Shown here: in pieces, positions 9,001-19,658 of the stretch
Layout of the letters: each line of letters begins with the position of its first letter
How positions within the stretch are numbered: the stretch's first letter is position 1
Assembly (NCBI GenBank): GCA_026545765.1
Contig: CM048842.1
Span: forward strand, 40,929,431-40,993,430
Direction of reading: 5' to 3'
Source: Plantago major
Lineage: Eukaryota; Streptophyta; Magnoliopsida; Lamiales; Plantaginaceae
DNA length: 64,000 nt
Translations under genes and position numbers: made by a program
The notes under the pieces: model-generated
What the model saw: the letters and a program-made list of their open reading frames with translations, nothing else
What the model was told of the DNA's origin: nothing
Database searches by the model: none

Positions 9001-11780
9001 TCTCCTATTTTTTCTTTTCTTTATAATTCCATAATTATATTAGTTTTAATTTATTACAAAATAAGCCCTAATAGTTTTCAATTTTTATTAAAAGATCCCC
9101 AAAAATTTTACTTATTAAAATTTTAACCCTCCTTCCCCACCACCCATCTTCTTCCGCACCACCAACACCACCACCCACCACACCGCCACCAACACCACCA
9201 CCACCAACACCGCCACACCACCACCACCAACCACCACCAACACCGCCACACCACCACCCATGTTCTTGCAGCTCGCCGGAGTTGTTCCCAATGGAGTGAA
9301 ATCCGGCTCAATGGATTCTTGTTCTTAGCTCCCATGCAATTTGCACTCAATGGAGTATGTGACTCAAACCGGAGCTTTTAAAGCTAAGCTCCGGTTAGGA
9401 GCTTTAAAAGCTCCGGTTTTGAGCTTTCGAAAGCTCCAAGTTCGAGCTTGCGCTTCCGCCATGAGCTTCGCTCCTTTTCCGGTGTTGGTGCGGCAGTGGT
9501 GGGTTGGTGTTGGTGCGGTAGTCGTGGGTGGTGGTGTGGTGGGTGGTGGTGGGGAAGGAGATGGGTGGAGTATTTTTGTTAGTTAATAAGAATTGGGGGT
9601 TGTAAAAAAAATATTTTGGATTATTTTTGTAAGTTATAAAATATTAGAGTCGAGTATGTAATAAAATGAAACTTGTAAATTGCAACTGAGTCCATTTAAT
9701 TTAATTTTCCTTTATTTTTTGTTTGGTCGACGCAAAATGGAGATTTTGACCTATCTGTAATTATTACCAATCTAGGGACGAATTTGTAATTTGGCCAAAT
9801 TTAAGGGGAACCATAAGTAATTCGCCCTAAAATTATTATACATGCAGTGTTATGAATGAGAGTGGAACTTTCTTTCTAACCTTTTTGGCATAAGGTGGTA
9901 ATGTGGAGTAGTTATAACTTTTTTATATTTTTACATATGTATGGCCACCGATTTTGTGTCTTCAAGGAGGTTCATGAAGTTATGATGAAGCAATCCCCTA
10001 GACTGATAGGATAATTGTAGATTTCATATACTCTCTCGATCTCAAACTCAAATTCTAAAAATTAATTTTAAGATTAAATTATACTACTAATAATTAAATT
10101 AATGTAGGCAGAGTGGATAAAAGTATGTAAAAAAGTTAATAAAGTATAAACGATATTTAATATAATATGATGTTTTTCTTTTGAAGTGTGAAATTAATGT
10201 TGTGATTCAAATCACCATAAAAGAAAAGTAGGAAGTTCAGATTGATACGGAGTGAGGAAATACTATGCATACTCATGCAGTAACTTCACTACCTTGGTAA
10301 CATGTTGGTAAAGAATGGATGTGAATGATACATTGAGATGTTAGGGCTAGATAAGGTGCGCCTTCGAGTGGTAACATTGCATGATTTCAATATGATTTGA
10401 TTAGTGATTCAATTAGTATGTTATTCATATACATGTTTGTTGAATATGCTATCTTGGTCACAATTATTTCAATTGTTTTAGTAGGTAGCTTATTAAGTTG
10501 CAGTAATAGTGATTATTACATGAGTGAGTTTCATAGCAACCATTACCAGAATAATAATAATCATCATCATAGTAGTAGCCGTGAATTGAAGATTATTAAC
10601 GATGTGGTTATTGGGAATGGAATCTCTGGAATTGTGCATAAGTGGGTGAATTATGGGAAAGGATGGAGGCCTAGGTGGTTAGTGTTGCAGGATGGAGTGT
10701 TGGTTTGTGAAAGTAAAAAGGGATTTGTTGATTGGGATTTTGTGGAATTGAGAGTAGGGGTGCACATTTGGTCCGAAAATTCAAAAATCCGTTCCGATTC
10801 AATCCGATCCGTTATGCTCGGATTAGCATATTTTTCATTCTTTCTAACTATATTCCTACCACAAAAATCCTGACTTGGGAGTCAAACCTATTAAAAAGTT
10901 ACTAATGAAATGAGTGAAAAATTCATTTTTGGTACCTTAAGTTGTAACAGTTATCATTTTGATACCTTAAGTTGTGACCGTCCAATTTTGGTACCTTAGT
11001 TGTGTATTCGTCCAATTTTGGTACTCCGTTAGTCAAACTTAACGGAATCGTTAATTTTGACCAAATTAGTAAGAATTAGCGTAAATTAGTCGATTTTCCG
11101 TCTATTTGGCATGTGAATTAAACACGCGCTTAATACTTTTAATGTTTATGCAGGTTTTGATTGCGGGTGCATCAGACACAAACGCTGTAATGTTAGTGTG
11201 GATGTTCTGTTTGCTCTTAAACAATCCTAATGTCCTGCAAAAGGCTCAACAAGAATTAGACATCCAAGTTGGCAAAGAAAGGCTAGTAAATGAATCTGAT
11301 ATCAACAATCTTGTTTATCTGCGTGCTGTAATCAAAGAGACTTTGAGATTATACCCTGCGGCAGCCTTAGGGGGAGTGCGCGAATTCACCCAAGATTGCA
11401 TTGTAGGAGGCTACCTTATCTCTAAGGGCACATGGCTAATGACTAACTTGCGAAAGATGCAATCCGACCCAAGCATCTGGTCAGATGACTCGTTGGAGTT
11501 CAAGCCGGAAAGATTTTTCATTACCCACAAGGATGTTGACATCATAGGGCAAGATTTCGAGCTGGTCCCTTATGGAACTGGTCGAAGGAGGTGTCCTGGA
11601 ATTCATCTGAGCATGCAGATGTTACTTTTGATAGCTGCAAGTTTTTTGCAGGGATATGAGATATCAAGCCCTAATGGAGAACTGGTTGAGATGACTGAAT
11701 TTCCAGGATTAACAAACAGCAAAGCTACTCCACTTAATGTGATTCTGGTTCCAAGACTATCTCATAGTCTCTATAATTAG
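6062..11780 (+). CDS. Cytochrome P450, CYP82-like monooxygenase (3 exons)
   Basis: Exons 6062-6724, 6954-7235 and 11154-11780, both introns GT-AG in phase 0, join to 523 codons plus stop, normal for a microsomal plant P450. Seen in order: hydrophobic N-terminal anchor (about residues 5-25), proline-rich hinge [27 protein letters not shown] (C-helix), I-helix AGASDTN, KETLR (ExxR), FKPERF, and heme loop [10 protein letters not shown] with the cysteine ligand. The stretches [21 protein letters not shown] and [13 protein letters not shown] are typical of the CYP82 family, which oxidises alkaloids, flavones, coumarins or homoterpene precursors at the ER; the substrate here cannot be told. Odd points: the usual Thr/Ser after DT in the I-helix is Asn, the first Phe of the heme loop is Tyr, and there is an extra intron (6725-6953). 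The frame is intact throughout, so it is probably functional. Confidence 0.88.
6725..6953 (+). other. Extra intron 1 of the P450 gene
   Basis: It starts GTAGTA after codon GAG and ends CTCGAACAG before TTA ATG CGT; removing it restores the family sequence R-C-L-E / L-M-R-A-F-F. Unspliced, it stops the frame after two codons. A-type P450s usually share one intron at the later position (7236), so this may be a lineage-specific gain. Its GC-rich part near 6745-6785 is unlike the surrounding AT-rich DNA. Confidence 0.75.
7586..8432. mobile_element. MULE-type non-autonomous element A (long TIRs)
   Basis: Flanked by the 10-bp direct repeat GAAGAAAGTA (7576-7585 and 8433-8442). The ends read GGGTTAAATGTA and, inverted, GAGTTAAATGTA, and the inverted similarity runs for more than 100 bp (blocks TGTGCGCGAAACCC, TTAGTACCAAACCC, GAGTTATTAAAAA). 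Long TIRs with a 9-10 bp TSD identify Mutator-like elements. It is 847 bp and has no transposase; a T tract lies at 7735-7760. Confidence 0.9.
8866..9827. mobile_element. MULE-type foldback element B
   Basis: Flanked by the 9-bp repeat TAAAATTAT (8857-8865, 9828-9836). Ends are GGGAAAATTACATAT and, inverted, GGGCGAATTACTTAT, followed by the shared block CCCCTTAAATT. Inside, a CCACCA-rich arm (9130-9260) pairs with a TGGTGG-rich arm (9485-9560), so the 962-bp element could fold back over most of its length. The centre repeats AGCTTTTAAAGCT/AGCTCCGG units. No transposase is present; the frames at 9123-9350 and 9341-9586 are products of the triplet repeat. Confidence 0.9.
10031..10260. mobile_element. 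Diverged Stowaway-like MITE in intron 2
   Basis: TA at 10029-10030 and 10261-10262. The left end CTCTCTCGATCTCAAACTCAAA resembles the inverse of the right end ...TTCAGATTGATACGGAGTGAGG. About 230 bp, AT-rich, no coding. Confidence 0.4.
10520..10754 (+). pseudogene. Captured fragment of an oxysterol-binding-protein-related (ORP) gene, PH domain
   Basis: In frame +2 a methionine opens [10 protein letters not shown], then poly-Asn/His/Ser, then [36 protein letters not shown]. Plant ORPs have an N-terminal pleckstrin-homology domain with just this form (G-I-L-Y-K-W-x-N-Y-G-x-G-W-R-x-R-W-F-x-L-x-D-G-V-L), which binds phosphoinositides. The similarity ends at 10754, where a hAT-like end begins. 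It lies in the P450 intron in sense orientation, lacks the lipid-binding domain and is a gene fragment. Family assignment is from memory of the motif. Confidence 0.7.
10755..10835 (+). mobile_element. Solo end of a hAT-like element
   Basis: TAGGGGTGCACA followed by CCGAAAATTC, AATCCGATCCG resembles the left end of the element at 33079 (TAGGGGTGTGCA, CGAAAATTCG, GATCCGAACC). No matching right end was found nearby, so this is a truncated copy. Confidence 0.55.
10919..11105 (+). mobile_element. Solo TIR related to MULE element C
   Basis: Repeats of GGTACCTTAAGTTGT with CCGTCCAATTTTGG and a CTCCGTTAGTCAAA block match the left TIR of the MULE at 48494-49752. Only one arm is seen. It ends about 50 bp before the last exon of the P450, close to the splice acceptor. 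Confidence 0.65.
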
Positions 11781-11786
11781 TTTCTA

Positions 11787-12030
11787 CTCCCTCGGTTCCA
11801 AAAAATCTTTCCATTTTGACTTTGACCGGTCAACTGTCTTCGACTTTGACCGCGAATTACTCTTAAACTATAATAGTAAGTAATTTAATAAAATCATATA
11901 ATGAAAATTTAATTATTAAATTTTCATTATATAATTTTATTAAATTACTTACTGTTATAGTTTAAAATAATTCTGATACAATCGAATCGCAAAATAAGAA
12001 AATAGAAAGATTTCTTTCGAACGAAAGTCT
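11787..12030. mobile_element. Stowaway-like MITE downstream of the P450
   Basis: It starts after TA at 11785-11786 with CTCCCTCGGTTCC, seven bases beyond the P450 stop codon. It shares GACCGGTCAACTGTCTTCGA, ATATAATGAAAATTTAATTA and AATTTTATTAAATTA with the copy at 5747. The right end near 12030 (GAAAGATTTCTTTCGAACG) is diverged. It probably supplies the 3' UTR and possibly the polyadenylation signals of the P450. Confidence 0.65.
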
Positions 12031-13847
12031 TACTTACTTATATAGTAGTAGCTAATGAATAAATGGGCCTATTAATATCTAGTTGTTTTATTTGTACTCA
12101 TGTCCTTTTGCATAAACAAGTGTTTGATTTGATTTGATACCATATGCAGCTGTTGGTTTTGATTAACACTTTCTCTGCAAAAATGGTCAGTGGATAATAT
12201 ATATTCGAATGGAGGAAAAAAGATCACATTTACTGCAACTTGTTTACAAGAAACGAAAAAAAAAAAAAAAAAAAGGAAGAACGAATTCGGATTGAATCCT
12301 GGACGGGACAACGGTGTGACCACTTCCCCTTAAGCTAAATTTGTCTGCCTTAGTAAGCTTCAGACCTTTTTCATACAATTAGCAAGGGTACAACTCCCAA
12401 TCTCATCAGCTACTGGAAGCTTTGCTGTAGAAGCCCCGTCGAACTTCAGTGGTGAAGAAACTCTCGAAATTTTAAAGTGCAGCAAGAAAATTGAGAGGAG
12501 AAGAGGGGATAGAATTTTGTTGTGTTCAAACAAGTGAAGGTTGAGGGGTTTATATAGCTGCAACAAAAATGTAACAACAAATCTCACCGTTAAGCCAAAA
12601 ATAAAAACTGCAACATTAACCACAATTAACAACAATCTGTTACAAGGTAGTGGGGATGTTACAATTTTGAAAATTAAACCTATGGGAAGATATTTTTTTA
12701 CTGCCCTATTAGCGTCTCTAATTAAATAATAAACCTCAATAGATTAACAATTACGTTTTGGTCCAAAATCTCATTTTTGTGCTCACCAAAAGATTAAACA
12801 AAACAGGCCTTAAGTAAAAAAAACAAAAATTAGACTTTATATCATTTTAAATTATTATTTTAAAAAAATCAAATTAACTTTGAGGCTTTCTGGCAGGGCC
12901 CTGCTGTGCCAATAATGTTAGTTTCATTAGTTTAAGCATCACCGATATTAGTTCATTAGTTTCAGCACCAAATGTGTTAGTTTCAGCATTAACTAACACC
13001 ATAATCGACATGTGTGTTTTATTCAATGCTAAGTATTAGTTTCAATGTTAATTTAATTGGTTTCAGGTTAAAGCAAGGTGGTTAGTTTCATTGGTAGAAA
13101 AATAAAAATTAGACTTTATATCATTTTAAATTATTATAAAAAAATTAAATTGGACTTTCTGGCGGAGCTTCTATTAATGGCGGAGCCTCTGCTCCACCAA
13201 TTTTATTATTTTTTATTCTTTTTAAAGAAACTTTAAGGCCTGTTTGGTTAACTAAAAAATGGACTTAAATGTAATTGGTTGTCGTTAGTTGTACATAATT
13301 CGTGATTTTCAGTCTATGGGGGTTAATTTTGAGAACTTCCTTCATAGCAGGGTATGAAAAAGTAATAAACTCTTAAACCTATTCTCATTTAAATGGAAAA
13401 ATCTGAAAGATTTCTGGAAGGCCAATAGCTACGTTCCACGAAAAATTGTAGTAGAAAGATAAACATACGATCCACTAGCTTTGAGTTTATTCACACCCAT
13501 TTTGCCTGGAATCTAGTTCAAATGGCCTTGTTTTCTCCCACGCGTGCACGCGTAGGAAGTTTTGCATAACCATAACACACTTTTGTGAGGATAAGTCTAC
13601 ACAAGTATACTTTATACTACTCTTTCCTTCCATTCATTTTCAATGTGGGACAAAACAAGTAGCTAGTCCCAACTAGCACACTTTGAGTCAATTTATCACT
13701 CTCACGTAGAATTGGTTACCTCCCGTATCTTATACCGTTGTGAAGCTTGCGCATCCCACTTCGCAACGAGCTAAAGAATACACAAAACCGGACTATGTAG
13801 CGTAGATAAATAATTACTAAGTTACCCACTTAATACTTTAAAACATA
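12031..13847. other. Spacer; possible minus-strand promoter fragment
   Basis: No gene is supported. Read on the - strand, CTATATAAACCCCTC (about 12547-12561) looks like a plant TATA box, followed by a CT-rich leader and the frame at 12360-12635, which has no family signature and stops at once. An A tract lies at 12256-12274. From 12900 to 13240 short blocks recur (TAGACTTTATATCATTTTAA twice, near 12832 and 13112; GTTTCAT/TTAGTTTCA motifs), a local duplication. Confidence 0.4.
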
Positions 13848-13997
13848 CTCCCTCTATTTCACTAAAAGTGTTACAATTTTCAATTTTGGACGTTCCACTA
13901 AAAGTGTTAGAGTTCCTTTTATGGAAATTACTTTCATAATAAAATTTCCAACATTTTACAATTATTTACCACATTGCCACAGAATTTATATCTTATA

Positions 13998-14212
13998 CTC
14001 CCTCCGTCCCAGTTTCAATTTCCCACGGGCCTGGGTACAAGTTTAAGAGAAAAATAAATAAAGTATGAGAAATGGTGATAAAGTAGGAAATAGAGTGAAT
14101 AAAGTGTGATAGATAATGAATAAAGTAAGAGAAATTTTCCATTTAGGGATGAAAATTTGAAATTGGGACGTCCTAAAATGAATGCAGGAAGTTGAAATCG
14201 GGACGTATGGAG
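13998..14212. mobile_element. Stowaway MITE
   Basis: TA at 13996-13997 and 14213-14214. Left end CTCCCTCCGTCCCAGTTTCA, the classic Stowaway start. Right end, inverted, CTCCATACGTCCCGATTTCA. 215 bp, no coding. Confidence 0.8.
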
Positions 14213-17107
14213 TATTCATTTATAACCTGTAACGCCTCGAAAATTTTACTAACTTTTAAAAAGACAAGGGTGTTAAACCATTAACAGGAAGACAATCTAA
14301 AAGCTTTGAGAAACTGAAATTTGAACAGTTGACTTGCGAAAACACTATTTTTACAAGCAGCGGATAAAAGTTACATATATCCCATTTATAACCGACTTTC
14401 ACTCAAGTTGTTGAACGTCTACCCGACTCGGTACTCCACTAGACTCCGAAATCTACAAGAAGGTAACAAAACAAGTGTGAGATAAAACTCAGTGAGGTTT
14501 TGTGCTAAGTGAACAACGGAGTAAGTAATACGAAGTAAATTTTTGAATCAAACGAATCAATATATAAATAATATAATCAAGAAACATATAACGAAGCGAA
14601 GAAACTATCGTTGGTGCAGTCAACCTTATAACCCCAATCCAAGCCCTTATCACTCCAGACAGGGTGCTACCATTGTCAAACGAAGACGAAGACCCTGCCA
14701 TGGTACAGGAGTGGAACACTACTACTCCCAAAGACCTCGGCGACTTCTGCCTCGCGTCTAGGGATAGTAAGCAGAGGTACTTCATGAACAACTCGACAGA
14801 CACAACTGCCCAAGTATGTCCACTCAGAAACCCCCACCACAATTGCGCACATATCGGTCGAAGCGAATCAATCAATCAAATCAAATGAAGATCATAATAA
14901 ATCATATACTTATATATCTTTTTAGAGCGGAAGCATGAGAAAAGATTTGAAACAGTTTTCAGAACTTGATTTCATGAGTTTCACAATATTTGAGATGCAA
15001 TACTATATATATATATAACATTAAAATAGCTTCTTGTAGTTTCGCAAATATACATATATTTTTTGGGTAGAACACTCACCTTAGATGACCTCGTAAACTA
15101 AGCAACCCGCAAATCCTGATAAGAGGTAATGCTACTTAAAATTTACGCAAAAACAATTAACGATACCCTTAAACCCCCACAGACAAGCATAAGCGAGTAG
15201 AATCAATTAGGCATATAACGACACATAATTTAGCAATTTCATCGATAACAATTATGAGAACAAAAATAAATAAATTAATGAGAAAACCTAGAATCGAACC
15301 AAAGAACTCCATAAATCATTAATCAAGCCAACAATTAATTGCAAACACCAAAACATTCGAGAAGAAACCACAGAACAACATATCAATAACAACTCAAACT
15401 TAAAACTATCCAGGTCACTTGCTCGATTAATACCAAAGATTCAGGAAAAGAAAACAAGGCAACATAGAGAGAAACAAAACACGCAGCCAGACACCAAGCT
15501 GACAAATAAAATGTTCATCCAGCTAGTAACTTAAAACCAATCAATACAAACCAACACCATTCGATTCAACAAACAAGCATCATGAATAACACAACCTGCT
15601 AAAGAGGATCAATCAAGAGCTACAAACGGACACAATATTAATTCAATTGACAAAATGCATCTACGTACTTGCAGCTGGATTGATCTACACAACAGAATCA
15701 ATTAAACGGAGAACTAACAACAGTACACAGCATGACAACAGTGGTCAATATACAACTCAGTCACAGATCGACTCAATATACAAGCCCTCAAGTGAATCAA
15801 CCTTTTAACAACATACACGGTCACAACAAACCCAGTACAGAAAATAGCAGGTAAACACCGCCTTTCGAGAAAACACACAGCAGCAGGAAGAAGAAAACGA
15901 CTAAGGTAAAGACTCTCCGCAAACACGTAACCTGATCAGAAACCTACAACACTAACACAATTAGCAATCACGCAGCTAAAACACAATTCGCACCCAGCAA
16001 CCACAGTCAGGTAATTAATTGATTTTACACGCCAAATCACTAGATCGAATCAGTTGCAGACTGCACAGCAAAAAGAAGGGACAACGAACCCAGACTAAAA
16101 CACACAAGGTCAAACTCAAACACATCGGGTAATCGAACAATGAGAGTTAAAAGCACAAACTGAACAGTAACCACAAGCTAACAAGTATAGGAAACATAAT
16201 CGACACAACAGCAACCACAAACTGAACAGTACAGGAAACGAAGAAATAGCCTGCCAAACTCGATACAGCAAAGGACAGAGCAGGTCGGGCTTTAGCAGGA
16301 AAACAGAGCATGAGCGCAAGTGTAAACCAACGAATACAGTTTGATTTCTCAAGCCCAATCGAAAGAAAGACTAAACAGCAACATTCAAGCAATTCGACTG
16401 AACTAGCCACGCAGAACAGGAATCGAAGCGGGACAGAGCTGGTAAGCACAGGGAACCAAAAACACCACAATTGGTAAAATATAAAAAACAATCAAGAGAC
16501 TCGCAAATTGGCAACTAATGCATTAATGACCAATCCAATCAACACACACAAACTCCATAACTGCATCAGCAAAACCAGCATTCAATCAGTCATTACACCA
16601 GACGAAGCACAAACGAACTAAAATCAAACTACAATCACTCCGATTCCTGATTCAGCTAAGCAGTACAGACATCGGGACAGAGAACGGAGCATGATAGGGA
16701 AGAATGAATGCGGGCTGATACACGAGGACACATCCACACAGCAAAAACCAAGTGAGCAGTTCGACACAGAAAAGAAGAAAACAGTGTACGGCCAATCGTG
16801 AACAGAGCAAGACGAATTGGACAAGGAAAAGGAGGTTCGATTCGAAATCAAAAGAAACGAGATAACACAAATACACACCCCAAACTGAATCAGAAGGAAG
16901 AAAACACTTACCCAAAAGGCGAATCGAAACGACTGAATTTGATCCAGAACGAAGAAGAAACGGCGAAGTTGAGGACGAGTGATGTTCGTCGGAGGTGGAG
17001 GAATCAAACTGGTTAAAAAAATGGCGTCGTCATCGATCGAATAATAATTCCATCCAAACTCGCTCAGTATGTTGCTCTCGGATCCGCTCAACTCCGATTT
17101 CTCCTTT

Positions 17108-17372
17108 TGTCATATCCTGGAAATGATTAGCATTTCTATTTAAGCTTCTTATTTTCTTTTTAGTCCTTCTTGTTTGGCTCCATTTATTTCCAGTCCTTTC
17201 CAAGTTTGTAAGGCTCCTTTTCTGTACCAAACTGGAGATTAAGAAATGAAAATGTTAACTCTCTAGTTTATCTTCCTTCCCAAGTTCAGCTTTCTTCTAT
17301 GAATCCCTCCCCTTTCTTCTAAAAATTTCCCCCCTTTCTTCTCAATGGATACTATTGGATAGGGACGTAACA
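17108..17372 (+). repeat. 5' LTR of the RRM element
   Basis: Near-identical to 19659-19943. Differences read by eye: a 16-base block (CCACCGTTACGTCTCA) and the TATAAAAGC-type segment near 19760 are missing here, plus a few substitutions. Loss of the segment with TATAAAAG may weaken its promoter. Confidence 0.85.
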
Positions 17373-17378
17373 AATGGC

Positions 17379-18962
17379 ATGAGCAAGGTTGCCGGATCAT
17401 TTTCGGCTGCTGGAATCTCGTCGGAAATGGAGAGGACTCTTATTGTTACCGTGTCTCAGCTTCAATTTTCGGTTACGGAAGACACTCTGCATCTGGTGTT
17501 TGACCCGTATGGGTGTGTGGAGAAGGTCACTATTCTGTCGGCGAAGGAGAATTTTCAGGCTTTAATACGGTTTAAATCGATTTCGAGTGCTCAGCTTGCT
17601 CAGAGATGTCTTAACGGACGTTTCATCTATGATTCTTGCAATATCTTGGGTATTCAGCGTTTGGATGAGGCCATATTGGATGGACTAAGAGAAATGAAGG
17701 ACTTGCTCAGAGATGCTATATCCAGGCTGAGTGAATCGTCAAAATCATGGTCTGAAATAGCAGAGTCAATAAGCAAGCTAAGTTCTCATTCACAAGGTGA
17801 GTTTATGCTTCATGGTGCTAAGGCATCAACAGCACCATATCCAGTGTTTGATCAAATCACTCAGAAAGTGTACAACGAGAAGACAACTGAGAATGAGCTG
17901 AAGATGTTTGATGAAATTCCAGAGAAAGAATTGGAAAAGTCGGGAGCTGAAATAGTCGAGCCCCAGGTGTTCGATGAAATTCCTGAGGAAGAACTGAAGA
18001 AGTCTGGGGCTGAAATTGTCGAGCCCCAAGTGTTCGACGAAATGCTTGTGATAAGTTCCACAAAAACTTTCTCCCGTCTTGACTCTGCCAAATCAGAACT
18101 TGCAGGTATGTTATTGAGTGTGAATTATGAAGAATCCGTAGGAACGATAGCTAGTGGAGTGCATAATTATGGCTATAATGGTGTTGAAATGGCACATGTA
18201 TTTGATCCCGGTGGTTATGACCGTGAGAGAGGTGGTCGACGTTGTTATCCTGATGGAAGATATCATGGTCGAAATATGGGTGGTTCATCAGGTGGCTACC
18301 AAGACGGGGATTCTGGCAATGGTCTTCATGGTGCTTTCATTACCGGGGGTGAGGCTGTAACTGGAGGAGACTCTACTAAAAAGCAGCGGGTCAATTCCTC
18401 AACCGATTTTGAAAATACTCCGCAGAAGTCGATCAACAGTAATGGCACAGGCAGCGGGGGTGAGCCAACGGTCGCACAGATGACATCTGATAATGGAAAT
18501 TTTACTGCTGGAAATACGAAGCATGGGGTAGTATTTATTTTTCATGAGGAAAAATGGGTGAGATATCTTAAGCTACATTTGCCAAGTCATCGTGGTTCTG
18601 AGTTCTACTATACTCTGAGTGAGGTTTGGAAATATGAAGTAGTTGAAGAGCTATTCATTGTGAAGTCACTCATTGAGAGGTCACAGTACAACCACATAAA
18701 TGGAGGTGGAGGTTTGGGGATTGATTACGATGGATCGAAATCTCATGATTCTGATATCTCCGTTGTTTATAGCCTCCAGGAGTATTCTTCTGCTGTTATT
18801 GGAGCAATTCAATCGGTTTGTAACCAAAAAGGAGTAAATCATCCGGTTCTCTGCAGTGAAAGTGATCGTGCTATTGTCTCTTACCACTCGATTCTCGTGT
18901 TCGAAGCTGTTTCTGCTAGCTCTAACAGTTCTGCAAAGGAAATTTCGCCTATGGGGGCATGA
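17379..18962 (+). CDS. RRM-domain protein (PTB/hnRNP-L-like) inside an LTR element
   Basis: First ATG is at 17379, overlapping the presumed primer site; 527 codons to TGA at 18962 with no break. Residues about 20-100 form one RNA-recognition motif ([45 protein letters not shown]) most like the RRMs of polypyrimidine-tract-binding proteins. Next is a possible coiled region, then two copies of a 24-residue acidic unit ([20 protein letters not shown]) at 17908-18030, a Gly-rich stretch (18200-18340) and an unrecognised C-terminal part. Similar frame pieces follow to 19694 (18856-19275, 19380-19694) with shifts and stops, so the original protein may have been longer. Function is unknown; RNA binding is inferred from the RRM. 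Confidence 0.75.
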   Translation: MSKVAGSFSAAGISSEMERTLIVTVSQLQFSVTEDTLHLVFDPYGCVEKVTILSAKENFQALIRFKSISSAQLAQRCLNGRFIYDSCNILGIQRLDEAILDGLREMKDLLRDAISRLSESSKSWSEIAESISKLSSHSQGEFMLHGAKASTAPYPVFDQITQKVYNEKTTENELKMFDEIPEKELEKSGAEIVEPQVFDEIPEEELKKSGAEIVEPQVFDEMLVISSTKTFSRLDSAKSELAGMLLSVNYEESVGTIASGVHNYGYNGVEMAHVFDPGGYDRERGGRRCYPDGRYHGRNMGGSSGGYQDGDSGNGLHGAFITGGEAVTGGDSTKKQRVNSSTDFENTPQKSINSNGTGSGGEPTVAQMTSDNGNFTAGNTKHGVVFIFHEEKWVRYLKLHLPSHRGSEFYYTLSEVWKYEVVEELFIVKSLIERSQYNHINGGGGLGIDYDGSKSHDSDISVVYSLQEYSSAVIGAIQSVCNQKGVNHPVLCSESDRAIVSYHSILVFEAVSASSNSSAKEISPMGA

Positions 18963-19658
18963 AAAGCAGCTTGATACGCTCCCCTACTACCAGAAAGTGT
19001 ACTTTGAAGTAGGAAAACAAGGGAAAAGGTACAAATCTTATGGGATTCCTATGGAAACCTTCTTCTCATTCTTGAGTTCTATAATAGTTTTCCAGATAAT
19101 GATTCAGATATCACTCTACATTACTATGGAGCTTGTACGGTTGGGACACTCATATTTCGTGATTGGTGATAGACATAAGTATGATGGCAATATGATAGTA
19201 TTCTGTGCAGGCCCTGATGTACTGGAAATTGGTATGAGTACAATACACCAGATGATGCTCTTGAATATCATGTAATTGAGGTAATTGGAAAGTTTGAATT
19301 CATATGCTTGGGTGATGAGGACTTTGCATAGAATGATGGAGAATTTGAGAACCAAGAGAATCCAAATGCCTCGGTTCTTGTGGAAAGATGCATGCACACT
19401 CCAGAAAGGAAATGGAATAAGTTGTTCAAAGCATCATCAACTGTTTATGCAATTGAGAATGTAAAAGTTTCTAACCTTGAACACAAATTAGCCTTATCAT
19501 CTCATGAAGTTAGCCAACAATTATGGGGAGCTAGCACTGAAGCTCTTGATTCAGTTCAAGAATTTTTGCACTTTGTGATGGACCATAAACTGCTAATCAA
19601 GTCGGAAAGCATGAGGTTGGATTCTGTAGGTCCAAGGATCATTTCAAGCAAGGGGGAA
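18963..19658 (+). pseudogene. Decayed continuation of the RRM-element coding region
   Basis: After the TGA at 18962 coding-like sequence goes on in other frames (QLDTLPYYQKVYFEVGKQGK near 18970-19030; ERKWNKLFKASSTVYAIENV near 19404-19463; EFLHFVMDHKLL near 19560). Charged, compositionally normal protein pieces separated by shifts and stops suggest that the ancestral frame ran almost to the polypurine tract. No domain is recognised. Confidence 0.5.

Larger units (their letters stand above)
7236..11153 (+). other. Intron 2 of the P450 gene, filled with transposons
   Basis: Starts GTATGA after GCG (Ala of ATCA) and ends TTTATGCAG before GTT TTG ATT GCG. This is the conserved A-type P450 intron site just before the I-helix. 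Of its 3918 bp more than half is identified transposon or captured sequence, listed separately. Confidence 0.85.

Noticed and set aside
9123..9586. Trp- and Val-rich frames on both strands
   Set aside because: Translations of the CCA/TGG arms of MULE B.
16116..17091. Hydrophobic minus-strand frames as membrane proteins
   Set aside because: Cys/Leu/Phe/Ser-rich composition of a pyrimidine-rich LTR strand; no family motif. Only the exon-like start was noted, with low confidence.
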